A stretch of 35,812 nucleotides of DNA from the NCBI RefSeq assembly GCF_001050275.1, contig NZ_BBYA01000006.1, positions 1 to 35,812 of the forward strand, written 5' to 3'. The notes under the pieces were generated by a model, which saw nothing but the letters and a program-made list of their open reading frames with translations, searched no databases and had not been told where the DNA came from. Below, one piece after another: positions 24,701 through 31,245 of this stretch (positions are counted from its first letter, which is position 1; each line of letters starts with the position of its first letter). Position numbers and translations under genes: made by a program. The DNA is from Leptolinea tardivitalis (GTDB lineage: Bacteria > Chloroflexota > Anaerolineae > Anaerolineales > Anaerolineaceae).

Positions 24701-24865
24701 TTTGTGGAGTTGAAATCTGCTGTTGAAGGCACTCCCATTTTTGTTTATCAGGGTGCCCACAGTCTTGGATCACAGAATATCGCTGAAATCAAGCCGGGAG
24801 ATAAAATCCCGCTGCCGTCATCTGCCATTATTGTCAGCCGGTTCCCAAAACTGACTGCCTCTTAA
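21728..24865 (+). CDS. Fusion of serine hydroxymethyltransferase and GcvT aminomethyltransferase
   Basis: The 1045-residue protein has three parts. Residues 1-470 are a serine hydroxymethyltransferase: LILIPSEST, YAEGYP, MNLLHGGHLSHGS, and THKTLCGPRGA with the PLP lysine K265. It carries an extra segment at 63-90 before RYYKGVEY. Residues 471-637 form a linker domain I do not recognise. Residues 639-1040 are GcvT: MVPFAGWDMPVWYSG, GLFDVSHMG, ALQGPKSRDIL, SRTGYTGEKMAFELF and GLGARDSLRTEAGLPLYGHEM, with about 25 extra residues before ALQGP. GlyA interconverts serine and glycine; GcvT passes the aminomethyl carbon of glycine to THF. Fusion could channel methylene-THF between them. AAAGGAG at 21717-21723 fixes ATG 21728; the frame is open from 21665. 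No gcvH or gcvP is here. Confidence 0.93.
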   Translation: MSDFLFRGKLAEIDPDVQKLISFESERQIRKLILIPSESTAPLAVREALSSSFQNIYAEGYPDDETRWMTEEEILNYENRLANYRRYADPRYYKGVEYADVIESLTRRRCAEAFANEKVPASSLYANVQALSGAPANNAVYSALLNPGDTILGMNLLHGGHLSHGSSVNRSGKLYKVVHYNVDPQTEKIDYEAVAALALEHKPKIIIAGYSSYPWVPDYAEFRRIADSVGAYLLADISHIAGLTAAGVIPSPVGYAHVITFTTHKTLCGPRGACILTSDLSLARKIDKAVFPGEQGGPHMHTIAAMALTFKLAQSPEFKNLQAQILKNCAALTARLQERGIRIPFNGTNTHMANLDCKSIVGPDGTTLSGDMAARILDIAGLVCNRNTIPGDKTANNSSGVRFGTPWTTQRGLKEADMVQIADIMADILKATIPYTVESRQGLQTRAKVDFDVLENAKIRVREIAARAGADMTVGTSGYPHFFYLDDPAPAKEGWSALDLIGEKVLTFAHYVFTSDLDSIKSGQSIPCQFKANKKPIEGVLTFVAANHLLLSIPSADAPLAAAWLRGLSDGYIAFDEDAARRFAGPIVVKYSDKQPVKSAAGEAIWPSKPYAPGLIVKPQPALPEFVWIEPEEAPIKKTALNETHRKMGAKMVPFAGWDMPVWYSGVMEEHLATRQAAGLFDVSHMGVYQAEGPDAPLFLDCVCGNDISALAVGESCYTHFLDPYANVIDDTLVYHRAEDKYLVVVNASNDDKDWAWLNAVREGKVAIDSKRPWVKVIGRNVTLRNLRDPKEGKDMRVDIALQGPKSRDILLMLGTDKPTEKKIKALKRTELCEAVVGGFDLVVSRTGYTGEKMAFELFVHPDKSVDLWNKLLEAGQLMGIKPCGLGARDSLRTEAGLPLYGHEMGGERNLSVSEGGFGSYVKLYKPWFIGRDEFALKEKSRKGVVARFRFLEKGIRMAHNGDPVVDKKGRVIGLVTSCAVDAEGFFTGQAFVELKSAVEGTPIFVYQGAHSLGSQNIAEIKPGDKIPLPSSAIIVSRFPKLTAS

Positions 24866-24885
24866 CCATCGCAAAAGGAGAACGA

Positions 24886-26106
24886 ATGCAACCAGACTGG
24901 AGCAGTAAATTTGCCGATAGAACACAAAGAATGAAAGGTTCTGCCATTCGTGAGTTGTTAAAGCTCACTGAACGCCCTGAAGTGATCTCGTTTGGGGGTG
25001 GAATGCCAGCACCTGAGATTTTCCCGGTAAAGGAAGTGGGAGAAGCCTGTGAACGAATTCTCAAAAATTACAGTGAGAAAGCGCTCCAATACGGCACCAC
25101 TGAGGGATACAATCCGCTTCGCCAAATGCTGGCGGATGACGCTACCAAAAATGGCCTGTCCTGCCAGATTGATAATGTCTTAATCACCTCTGGTTCACAA
25201 CAGGCTCTCGACCTGCTGGGCAAGGTTTTCATTAATCCAGGTGATAACATCCTGGTTGAATCTCCAACATATCTGGGGGCGCTTCAAGCCTGGAATGCCT
25301 ATGAATGCAATTACATTACCGTGAAATCGGATAAATTTGGTATGCTCCCAGACAGCCTTGAAGAAGGCTTGAAAAAGAAACCAAAATTTGTCTATGTTCT
25401 GCCGAATTTCCAGAATCCCACCGGTATTTCTTTCAGCCTCGAGCGTCGGAAAAAGGTTGTAGAACTTGCCGATAAATATGGCATTCCCATCGTGGAAGAT
25501 GATCCATATGGAAAGCTGCGCTATGAAGGAGAAGATATCCCCACCCTCACCCAGTTAGACTCAGAGATGCGCGGCCAGAAGAATGCATTATATGATGGCA
25601 ACGTGATTTATTTGAGCACGTTCTCAAAGATTCTGGCTCCAGGTATCCGGCTTGCGTGGGTCATTGCTCCTCCTCTTGCAGCCAGCAGAATCACCCAGGC
25701 CAAACAGGGTGTTGACCTGAATACCTCCACCTTCAACCAGTTAATGGCGTATGAAGTTGGTAAAGACGGCTTCCTGGATACCCATGTGAAAGTCATCCGT
25801 AAGGTTTACCACGAGCGACGTGATGTAATGCTGGATGCCCTGGAAGAACATTGTCCCAAAGGTGTATCCTGGACTCATCCTGAGGGCGGCCTTTTCCTGT
25901 GGGTTACATTGCCAGAAGGCAATGATTCTGCCGAGTTGATGAAGGAAGCATTGAAGGAAAATGTTGCCTATGTCCCCGGCGGTTCGTTCCATCCGCTGGG
26001 TGGAGGCGACAACACCATGCGCCTAAATTTCTCCTTCTCCAATCCGCAAACGATTAATGAAGGTATCGCTCGTCTGGCAAAGGTATTTCGAACGCATCTG
26101 CATTAA
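24886..26106 (+). CDS. PLP aminotransferase, LysN/2-aminoadipate type
   Basis: This 406-residue fold-type I aminotransferase has FGGGMPAPEIFP near the start, ALQYGTTEGYNPLRQML, TSGSQQALDLL, PNFQNPTGISFSLERR, VEDDPYGKLRYEG, and STFSKILAPGIRLAW with PLP lysine K248. These features match the LysN/ARO8-like group, which transaminates 2-aminoadipate, branched or aromatic amino acids; the exact substrate cannot be read from sequence. It follows the GlyA-GcvT fusion by 20 bases with its own AAAGGAG and probably shares its transcript, so a link to glycine or serine metabolism is possible. A small hairpin (26109-26128) and then a strong terminator follow. Confidence 0.9.
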   Translation: MQPDWSSKFADRTQRMKGSAIRELLKLTERPEVISFGGGMPAPEIFPVKEVGEACERILKNYSEKALQYGTTEGYNPLRQMLADDATKNGLSCQIDNVLITSGSQQALDLLGKVFINPGDNILVESPTYLGALQAWNAYECNYITVKSDKFGMLPDSLEEGLKKKPKFVYVLPNFQNPTGISFSLERRKKVVELADKYGIPIVEDDPYGKLRYEGEDIPTLTQLDSEMRGQKNALYDGNVIYLSTFSKILAPGIRLAWVIAPPLAASRITQAKQGVDLNTSTFNQLMAYEVGKDGFLDTHVKVIRKVYHERRDVMLDALEEHCPKGVSWTHPEGGLFLWVTLPEGNDSAELMKEALKENVAYVPGGSFHPLGGGDNTMRLNFSFSNPQTINEGIARLAKVFRTHLH

Positions 26107-26171
26107 TCAAGATCCAGCTGGAGATCTTTTCCAAATCGGATAATTTTAATAGTTGAGAAGAACTCGAAAAC

Positions 26172-26206
26172 AAAAATGCCAGACGGAAAAATCGTCTGGC
26201 ATTTTT
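26172..26206. terminator. Bidirectional terminator between aminotransferase and kinase genes
   Basis: AAAAATGCCAGACG (26172-26185) pairs perfectly with CGTCTGGCATTTTT (26193-26206) around a 7-base loop. A-runs and T-runs at the two ends make it work on both strands for the converging genes. Confidence 0.9.
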
Positions 26207-26209
26207 CTC

Positions 26210-27943
26210 TTAATAATTCAGGTAGCCCTGTTCAGATTTTTCCCACAATTTAAAATCATGCAAAATGGAACCGCCGATAAATTCTCTCAATAGAGAATTA
26301 TCCGGTATCAGGCTAGAATCCACAGGAAGGAACCAATCAAGGAACGTCAACAAACGTTTCGCTTCAATGTACTCCGGCACGCCAAACGGAACCTGTCTCA
26401 GCAATGGCTCGGCCAGCGGCTTCAATGCAGAAAGCTCGTAAGCCAGAGCAGAATTAAACATATCATCGGCATTTTCCTGATACGGGAAGATATGCAGCTT
26501 TTCACCCCGGCGGACAGAATCCCATCGCTGGATCGTTTGCTGGGCACTATACCCTCGCTCAGTGGCGTCACGTACTATGCGCCGTAGCAAGCGGGTATCG
26601 GTAGTAGAAATCCGATTATGTAGATCAAGGTTCAGTTGAGTTAAACAAGATACATAAACACGGTATGTCTGATCCTGACGAATGGAAGGTAACAGTTGGG
26701 GATTTAATCCATGAATTCCTTCCAGGATGATTACCTGACCATCTTGAAGTCTGGCTATTTCACCCGGTTCAGATAATCCGGTTTTGAAATTATATTTTGG
26801 CATCTGCACTTCTTCACCGGCAATCAGTTTTTGCAGATGTTCACTGAAAAGACGAGTATTGAGAGCGCCCAGTGCTTCATAATCATATTCACCATTTTTA
26901 TCTTTAGGTGTCTTTTCGCGATCTACAAAATAGTTATCGATCTCAACGGGGAACGGTAATATTCCCTGGGCAAGCAATTGAATAGACAGCCGTTTAGAAA
27001 AGGTGGTTTTTCCGGATGACGAAGGCCCGGCTATCAACACAATGCGGATCTGGTTGGCATGATTGACAATCGATTCGGCAATCTCGGCGATCTGTTGTTC
27101 ATGCAAGGCCTCAGATACCAGGATGATTTCACGAATTCGTCCTGAATGGATGGCATCATTCAACGCACCCAGCGATTCAATACCCAACCGATTAAGCCAT
27201 TTCCCATATCGATGAAACGTATTCAATAATTTCGGATATGCCGGCATGGGTAGCAATTCCTTCGGTGAATGCTTCCGGGGGAATTGCAACACAAAACCAT
27301 CACCAAAAGGTGAGATAGCAAACCAACGCAAGAACCCTGTCGATGGAACCATATATCCATGATGATAATCTCGATGCACACCAAGTCTGTATAAAACCAG
27401 CGTATCTTTTTGCCGGTACTTCAACAGACGCACTTTATCTTCATTTCCATGATCTTTAAAATATTGGATGGCTTCCGTTAAGGGTACCTGTTCACGCGTA
27501 AAGGCGATATCCTGCTGCACCATTTCACGCATCCGGGTTTCCAATCGGGGCAGATCAATCTCTGAGATTTTTCCGTTGCCAACAATCTGACAGAAAAAAC
27601 CGCCGGATGAAACAGAATGGTCAATTGTGAGCATATAGTCTGGATACAGCTCTTCAAATGCGGCTTCCAGTAAAAATGTTAACGACCTGCGGTAAATGCG
27701 GGTTCCATCTGTATCCGCCATGGTTACCGGAGTAACTCTGGCATCAATAGTTATCGGAAATGTCAATTCCCGCAATTCGTCATTAATGATGGCACCAACA
27801 ATCGGAGGATTGTCCCATTCGGGTAATACTCGCAGAAATTTCTGGACATCTTTTCCACGTTCACCCCGAATAACCCGACCATCAGGCAGGTAAACTTCTA
27901 CTGTTGATTGTGGAAGTGTCAGATAAAAAGATTCATTTTCCAT
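26210..27943 (-). CDS. TGS-domain nucleoside (uridine) kinase-like protein
   Basis: The 577-residue protein has a TGS domain (about 10-75: VEVYLPDGRVIRGERG), then a region like the second additional domain of threonyl-tRNA synthetase (DHSVSSGGFFCQI and later), then a phosphoribulokinase/uridine kinase-type P-loop domain from about 295 with Walker A GPSSSGKTT near 303-311, EIDNYFVDREKTPKD and ILEGIHGLNPQLLP. This architecture is known in Thermotoga, Chloroflexota and Firmicutes and is annotated as nucleoside kinase; the true substrate is not established here. An extended -10 box ends 10 bases before ATG 27943 and there is no ribosome site. It is a single-gene unit ending at a shared terminator. 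Confidence 0.88.
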   Translation of the reverse strand: MENESFYLTLPQSTVEVYLPDGRVIRGERGKDVQKFLRVLPEWDNPPIVGAIINDELRELTFPITIDARVTPVTMADTDGTRIYRRSLTFLLEAAFEELYPDYMLTIDHSVSSGGFFCQIVGNGKISEIDLPRLETRMREMVQQDIAFTREQVPLTEAIQYFKDHGNEDKVRLLKYRQKDTLVLYRLGVHRDYHHGYMVPSTGFLRWFAISPFGDGFVLQFPRKHSPKELLPMPAYPKLLNTFHRYGKWLNRLGIESLGALNDAIHSGRIREIILVSEALHEQQIAEIAESIVNHANQIRIVLIAGPSSSGKTTFSKRLSIQLLAQGILPFPVEIDNYFVDREKTPKDKNGEYDYEALGALNTRLFSEHLQKLIAGEEVQMPKYNFKTGLSEPGEIARLQDGQVIILEGIHGLNPQLLPSIRQDQTYRVYVSCLTQLNLDLHNRISTTDTRLLRRIVRDATERGYSAQQTIQRWDSVRRGEKLHIFPYQENADDMFNSALAYELSALKPLAEPLLRQVPFGVPEYIEAKRLLTFLDWFLPVDSSLIPDNSLLREFIGGSILHDFKLWEKSEQGYLNY

Positions 27944-27953
27944 AAGGAAATAA

Positions 27954-27962
27954 ATTCTAGCA
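27954..27962 (-). promoter_or_regulatory. Extended -10 promoter of TGS-kinase gene
   Basis: TGCTAGAAT (27962-27954, minus strand) ends 10 bases before ATG 27943, leaving a predicted leader of about 4 bases and no ribosome binding site. Confidence 0.45.
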
Positions 27963-27996
27963 TATTTCCCATATTCCTTGATAGATTGTTGAGAAG

Positions 27997-28015
27997 AACG
28001 GGATCCCTGCCCGTT
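27997..28015. terminator. Weak terminator-like hairpin after DUF4230 gene
   Basis: AACGGG at 27997-28002 pairs with CCCGTT at 28010-28015 around a 7-base loop. On the minus strand it is followed by CTTCTC and not a clean U-run, so termination of the DUF4230 transcript here is only possible. Confidence 0.35.
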
Positions 28016-28025
28016 GGGAGAATAA

Positions 28026-28703
28026 TTATTTCAAAAATACGACTTCTTCATATCCCAAAGAACGAACAAGGCGGTCGATATAATTCTCGGCATTAATCCC
28101 CGCCTGTTTCAAAATTCCATCTTCTATGGCGGCATTGAAAATCTCTTGTTCAGCCATTTGTCTGGCTTTAGTTTCCAATGATTCATCCTGTCGTACAAGC
28201 ACCCCGGTTTGCCTGTCATAGACATAGGATTCTTCATTATTCAACCGGCTGACCAAAACTTCCGGTTCAGGTAATTTAATAGTTACCGCCTTTCCATTTA
28301 ATGTCACGTCATCCAATCGAATCTTTTCCAGGTTAATCCCGGCAATTACCTCACCATGTGCCACAAACAACAGTCGATCACCGAACAGAGCTTTTAATTC
28401 TTCGCGGCCGGAATCTGCTGTGATAACTTTCTCTACAGAGTACTGGATGGTTTCTAACCGGGCTAATGAGCGTATCTCATGAATAATACTGACCGGATCT
28501 GGAACTATGGTTGCAGTGGGTTCCATGAACCGGGCCAGGCGGGTAGCCATATCCTGATTAGCCTGTTGAATGGGAGCAATTGTCCGTTGTTCTATCGATT
28601 GAACCTGCCGGCTGACAAAATAATAAACGCCCGTACCAATACCAGCAATGAGAAACATGATGAAAAATACTAGAGCAATAAACTGCTTCGTCTTCATCTT
28701 CAC
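28026..28703 (-). CDS. DUF4230 membrane-anchored protein
   Basis: The 225-residue protein has one N-terminal membrane helix (about 8-29), a coiled or polar spacer, and a DUF4230 domain: SLARLETIQYSVEKVI, LLFVAHGEVIAGINLEK, VTIKLPEPEVLVSRLNNEESYVYDR split by short loops, then a C-terminal helix with AEQEIFNAAIEDGILKQA. The family is widespread in bacteria and of unknown function; it is expected to face the outside of the membrane. The start may be GTG 28703 or ATG 28697, with AAAGG just upstream fitting either. It is divergent from the sanA-like gene. Confidence 0.85.
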   Translation of the reverse strand: MKMKTKQFIALVFFIMFLIAGIGTGVYYFVSRQVQSIEQRTIAPIQQANQDMATRLARFMEPTATIVPDPVSIIHEIRSLARLETIQYSVEKVITADSGREELKALFGDRLLFVAHGEVIAGINLEKIRLDDVTLNGKAVTIKLPEPEVLVSRLNNEESYVYDRQTGVLVRQDESLETKARQMAEQEIFNAAIEDGILKQAGINAENYIDRLVRSLGYEEVVFLK

Positions 28704-28781
28704 CTGACCTTTTCTCTTATAGTATTCTACGGTTTTTCTGTCTCATCGTTTCATCCGATTGAAAATTGGTAATTTTGTGCA

Positions 28782-28790
28782 TGGTAGAAT
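28782..28790 (+). promoter_or_regulatory. Extended -10 promoter of sanA-like gene
   Basis: TGGTAGAAT at 28782-28790 is an extended -10 element. A TTGAAA at 28759-28764 lies 20 bases before the hexamer, too far for a good -35. +1 near 28797 would leave about 5 bases before GTG 28802. Confidence 0.45.
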
Positions 28791-28801
28791 TGTTCATCAT
28801 T

Positions 28802-29467
28802 GTGAAAAAGAACAATTTTAGAAAAAATCTCTTGATCGTAATAATACTTCTCCTGGTTTTCAGCCTTGTGCCAGCCGTTATTACCTACATTGATTCAATG
28901 GGTAAACGGTATCCTCTGGGTTTGTCTCCTGTGGGAAAAACAGCCATCGTGTTCGGCGCCGGTTTGTATCGTGATGGTTCTCCGTCGGCGGTACTTCGTG
29001 ACCGTGTGAAAACAGCGGTAGAACTTCTTAAAGCTGGCAAAGTCGAGAAAATATTGATGAGTGGTGATAATAGTTATGTCGATTACAACGAACCCGGAGC
29101 CATGCAAAAATATGCTCTGGAGTTGGGCGCCCCAGAATCGGCAATAGTTCTTGATTATGCCGGTCGCCGTACCTACGATACCTGTTACAGGGCAAAAGAG
29201 ATATTCGGGATAACCAATGCCATTCTGGTTACACAGGATTATCACCTTCCACGTGCACTATTTATCTGCAAACATCTTGGTTTGAACACCATTGGTGTGA
29301 GTGCTGACCGGCGCGCTTACACATTTGGAACATATCTATACTGGCGAATTCGGGAAATTCCTGCCACATTCACGGCTTTTATTGACCTTTTTGTTCGCAA
29401 ACCTAAACCCATCCTGGGTGATCCGTTACCTATTTATCCGCCCGATGGAGATGTTCCCCAATCATAA
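28802..29467 (+). CDS. SanA/YdcF-like DUF218 membrane protein
   Basis: The protein (221 residues from GTG 28802) starts with lysine-rich VKKNNFRKN, one membrane helix (about 8-27), and then a DUF218 domain: AIVFGAGLYRDGSPSAVLRDRV, KILMSGDN, GAMQKYALELGAP, RRTYDTCYRAKEIFG, AILVTQDYHLPRAL. SanA proteins affect envelope permeability in E. coli; the biochemical role is not settled. The frame is open from TTG 28766, but that would put the -10 box inside the gene. GTG 28802 gives a normal positively charged start before the helix. It leads a three-gene run with gaps of 26 and 12 bases. Confidence 0.88.
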   Translation: MKKNNFRKNLLIVIILLLVFSLVPAVITYIDSMGKRYPLGLSPVGKTAIVFGAGLYRDGSPSAVLRDRVKTAVELLKAGKVEKILMSGDNSYVDYNEPGAMQKYALELGAPESAIVLDYAGRRTYDTCYRAKEIFGITNAILVTQDYHLPRALFICKHLGLNTIGVSADRRAYTFGTYLYWRIREIPATFTAFIDLFVRKPKPILGDPLPIYPPDGDVPQS

Positions 29468-29493
29468 ATAGCATCAAAGTAGAGGAAAACAAC

Positions 29494-30081
29494 ATGACCA
29501 CCCGTGAAGAAGCCTTTCAAATCGTAACAAAATATGTTAAGAATAACGGTCTGATTAACCATATGCTTTCTGTGGAAGCCGCTATGCGGTTCTATGCAGA
29601 AAAGTTGAATGCTGATCCTGAAAAATGGGGAGTGGCAGGTTTATTGCACGATTTCGATTGGGAAATTCACCCCTCATTGGAGGAACATCCTTCGGCTGGA
29701 GCGCCGATATTGAGGGAATTGAATGTCCCAGAAGACATTGTCCATGCAATTCTCAGTCATGGCGAAGGGGTAGAGCGGATTACTCCTATGGAATTGTGTC
29801 TGGCAGCCTGTGATGAATTGACCGGATTGATTACTGCGGTCTCTCTGGTCAGACCGTCACGCTCGTTGTACGACCTCACCGCTTCTTCTGTCAAGAAAAA
29901 ATGGAAAGATCGTGCATTTGCCGCAGCCATTAATCGTGAAGAGATCGCAGCCAACACCCAGGCTTTTGGCGTGGAACTCTGGCAACATGTTGACAATGTA
30001 ATTCTCGCCATGCGAAAGATTGCATCCCAATTGGATCTGGAAGGATCATTATTGCCCGACGGATCACCCTCTGAAAAATAA
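29494..30081 (+). CDS. HD-domain hydrolase
   Basis: The 195-residue HD-superfamily protein shows the metal ligands His23 (NHMLSVEAAM), His52-Asp53 (GLLHDFDWE), then H65, H84/H89 (VHAILSHGE) and D107 (AACDEL). It is probably a cytoplasmic metal-dependent phosphohydrolase of the HDIG type, acting on a nucleotide or similar phosphate ester; the substrate is unknown. An AGAGGAAAACAAC ribosome site precedes ATG 29494. It sits between the sanA-like gene and a TIM-barrel gene in one operon. Confidence 0.88.
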   Translation: MTTREEAFQIVTKYVKNNGLINHMLSVEAAMRFYAEKLNADPEKWGVAGLLHDFDWEIHPSLEEHPSAGAPILRELNVPEDIVHAILSHGEGVERITPMELCLAACDELTGLITAVSLVRPSRSLYDLTASSVKKKWKDRAFAAAINREEIAANTQAFGVELWQHVDNVILAMRKIASQLDLEGSLLPDGSPSEK

Positions 30082-30093
30082 ACCAAACAGGAC

Positions 30094-31179
30094 ATGACAC
30101 TAACCGGAAAAGGCTTTTTTATCTGGAAGATCAAAGATTGTGAAAGCGGCAGCGCAAGTGCCATCGCTGCTGCGGCAAAATCTGCCGGTTTGAGTCATGT
30201 ATTGATTAAAATAGCCGATGGAGTCAATTCATACAATGTTGATTCTTCCACCGGAGTTGACTATGTCCCATCTGTTGTAAGTGCCTTGCATTCTGTGGGT
30301 ATCCAGGCCTGGGGATGGCATTATATCTATGGAGAAAATCCCGGTAAAGAAGCCTGGTGTGGTGGTCAACGCACGAAACAGCTTGGCTTGGATGGATATG
30401 TCATTGATGCTGAATCAGAATACAAAGCTTCCGGCATGGCGGCCAAAGCCAGCCGATATATGACTGATCTGCGGAGTTATCTGGGAAATACACCGGTTGC
30501 GCTCAGTTCTTTTCGCTTTCCCGCATATCACATGCAATTTCCCTGGAACAACTTCCTTACAAAATCCGATTTCAATCTACCGCAGGTGTACTGGGAGCAG
30601 GCTCACAATCCCGGTGCTCAACTTCAACGCTCATTTCGCGAGTTTAATGCGCTCACACCCTACCGCCCCTTCATGGCAACCGGGGCCGCTTATGGCAATC
30701 AGGGTTGGGTGCCATCAGTCACAGAAATCACAGAATTTATGACCACAGCTGTATCACTTAATATTCCGGCAGTCAATTTTTATAGTTGGGATTATTGCCG
30801 CAAACATCTTCCGGCTCTCTGGAATACCATAGCCGCTTTCCCATACCCGACGGAAAAACCTGTAGGAATTGTGCAGCAATTCATCAACGCACTCAACACT
30901 CATAATGCCGAAGCCGTTGCCGCCCTGTACACAGAAAACGCCGTCCACATTACAGCCTTACAGACAATTCAGGGTCGTGATGCGATCCAATCTTTATATT
31001 CCGATTTATTTTTGAAAAAACAACCGGGAATCAAGATAGCACTTATTTCCACATCAGGCATAGAACCCACCCAGAACTTTGGGTGGACGACAACTGTTTC
31101 ATCTACTATTCGCCATGGTACAGATACTCTCGGTTTGACCGATGGTTTGATTTCTTACCACTATTCAAGCATCTGTTGA
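30094..31179 (+). CDS. TIM-barrel glycosidase-like domain fused to NTF2/SnoaL-like domain
   Basis: The first 250 or so residues of this 361-residue protein look like a (beta/alpha)8 barrel of the lysozyme-like/GH type: GFFIWKIKDCESGSA, HVLIKIADG, GIQAWGWHYIYGEN, GYVIDAESEYK with acidic residues at a strand end as in glycoside hydrolases, PQVYWEQAHN, and VNFYSWDY. From about 255 an NTF2/SnoaL-type domain follows (VQQFINALNTHNAEAVAALYTENAVH, IQGRDAIQSLYSDLF). There is no signal peptide, odd for a wall hydrolase, so it may act inside or use another route. The family was not firmly recognised. It ends the sanA-HD operon, with only a weak AGGA before ATG 30094. Confidence 0.72.
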   Translation: MTLTGKGFFIWKIKDCESGSASAIAAAAKSAGLSHVLIKIADGVNSYNVDSSTGVDYVPSVVSALHSVGIQAWGWHYIYGENPGKEAWCGGQRTKQLGLDGYVIDAESEYKASGMAAKASRYMTDLRSYLGNTPVALSSFRFPAYHMQFPWNNFLTKSDFNLPQVYWEQAHNPGAQLQRSFREFNALTPYRPFMATGAAYGNQGWVPSVTEITEFMTTAVSLNIPAVNFYSWDYCRKHLPALWNTIAAFPYPTEKPVGIVQQFINALNTHNAEAVAALYTENAVHITALQTIQGRDAIQSLYSDLFLKKQPGIKIALISTSGIEPTQNFGWTTTVSSTIRHGTDTLGLTDGLISYHYSSIC

Positions 31180-31190
31180 CAATCTTATAC

Positions 31191-31230
31191 AAAAAAGACG
31201 GACTGCCTCTAATGGACAATCCGTCTTTTC
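31191..31230. terminator. Bidirectional terminator between TIM-barrel gene and rpoC
   Basis: AAAAGACGGA (31193-31202) pairs with TCCGTCTTTT (31220-31229), extended by TG/CA inside. A-runs and T-runs on both sides let it end transcripts from both strands. Confidence 0.85.
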
Positions 31231-31245
31231 TGATTCCGTCAAAAA

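Noticed and set aside
28766-28801. TTG 28766 as start of the sanA-like gene
   Set aside because: It would include the -10 element in the coding region and add hydrophobic residues before the lysine-rich segment that normally precedes the membrane helix.
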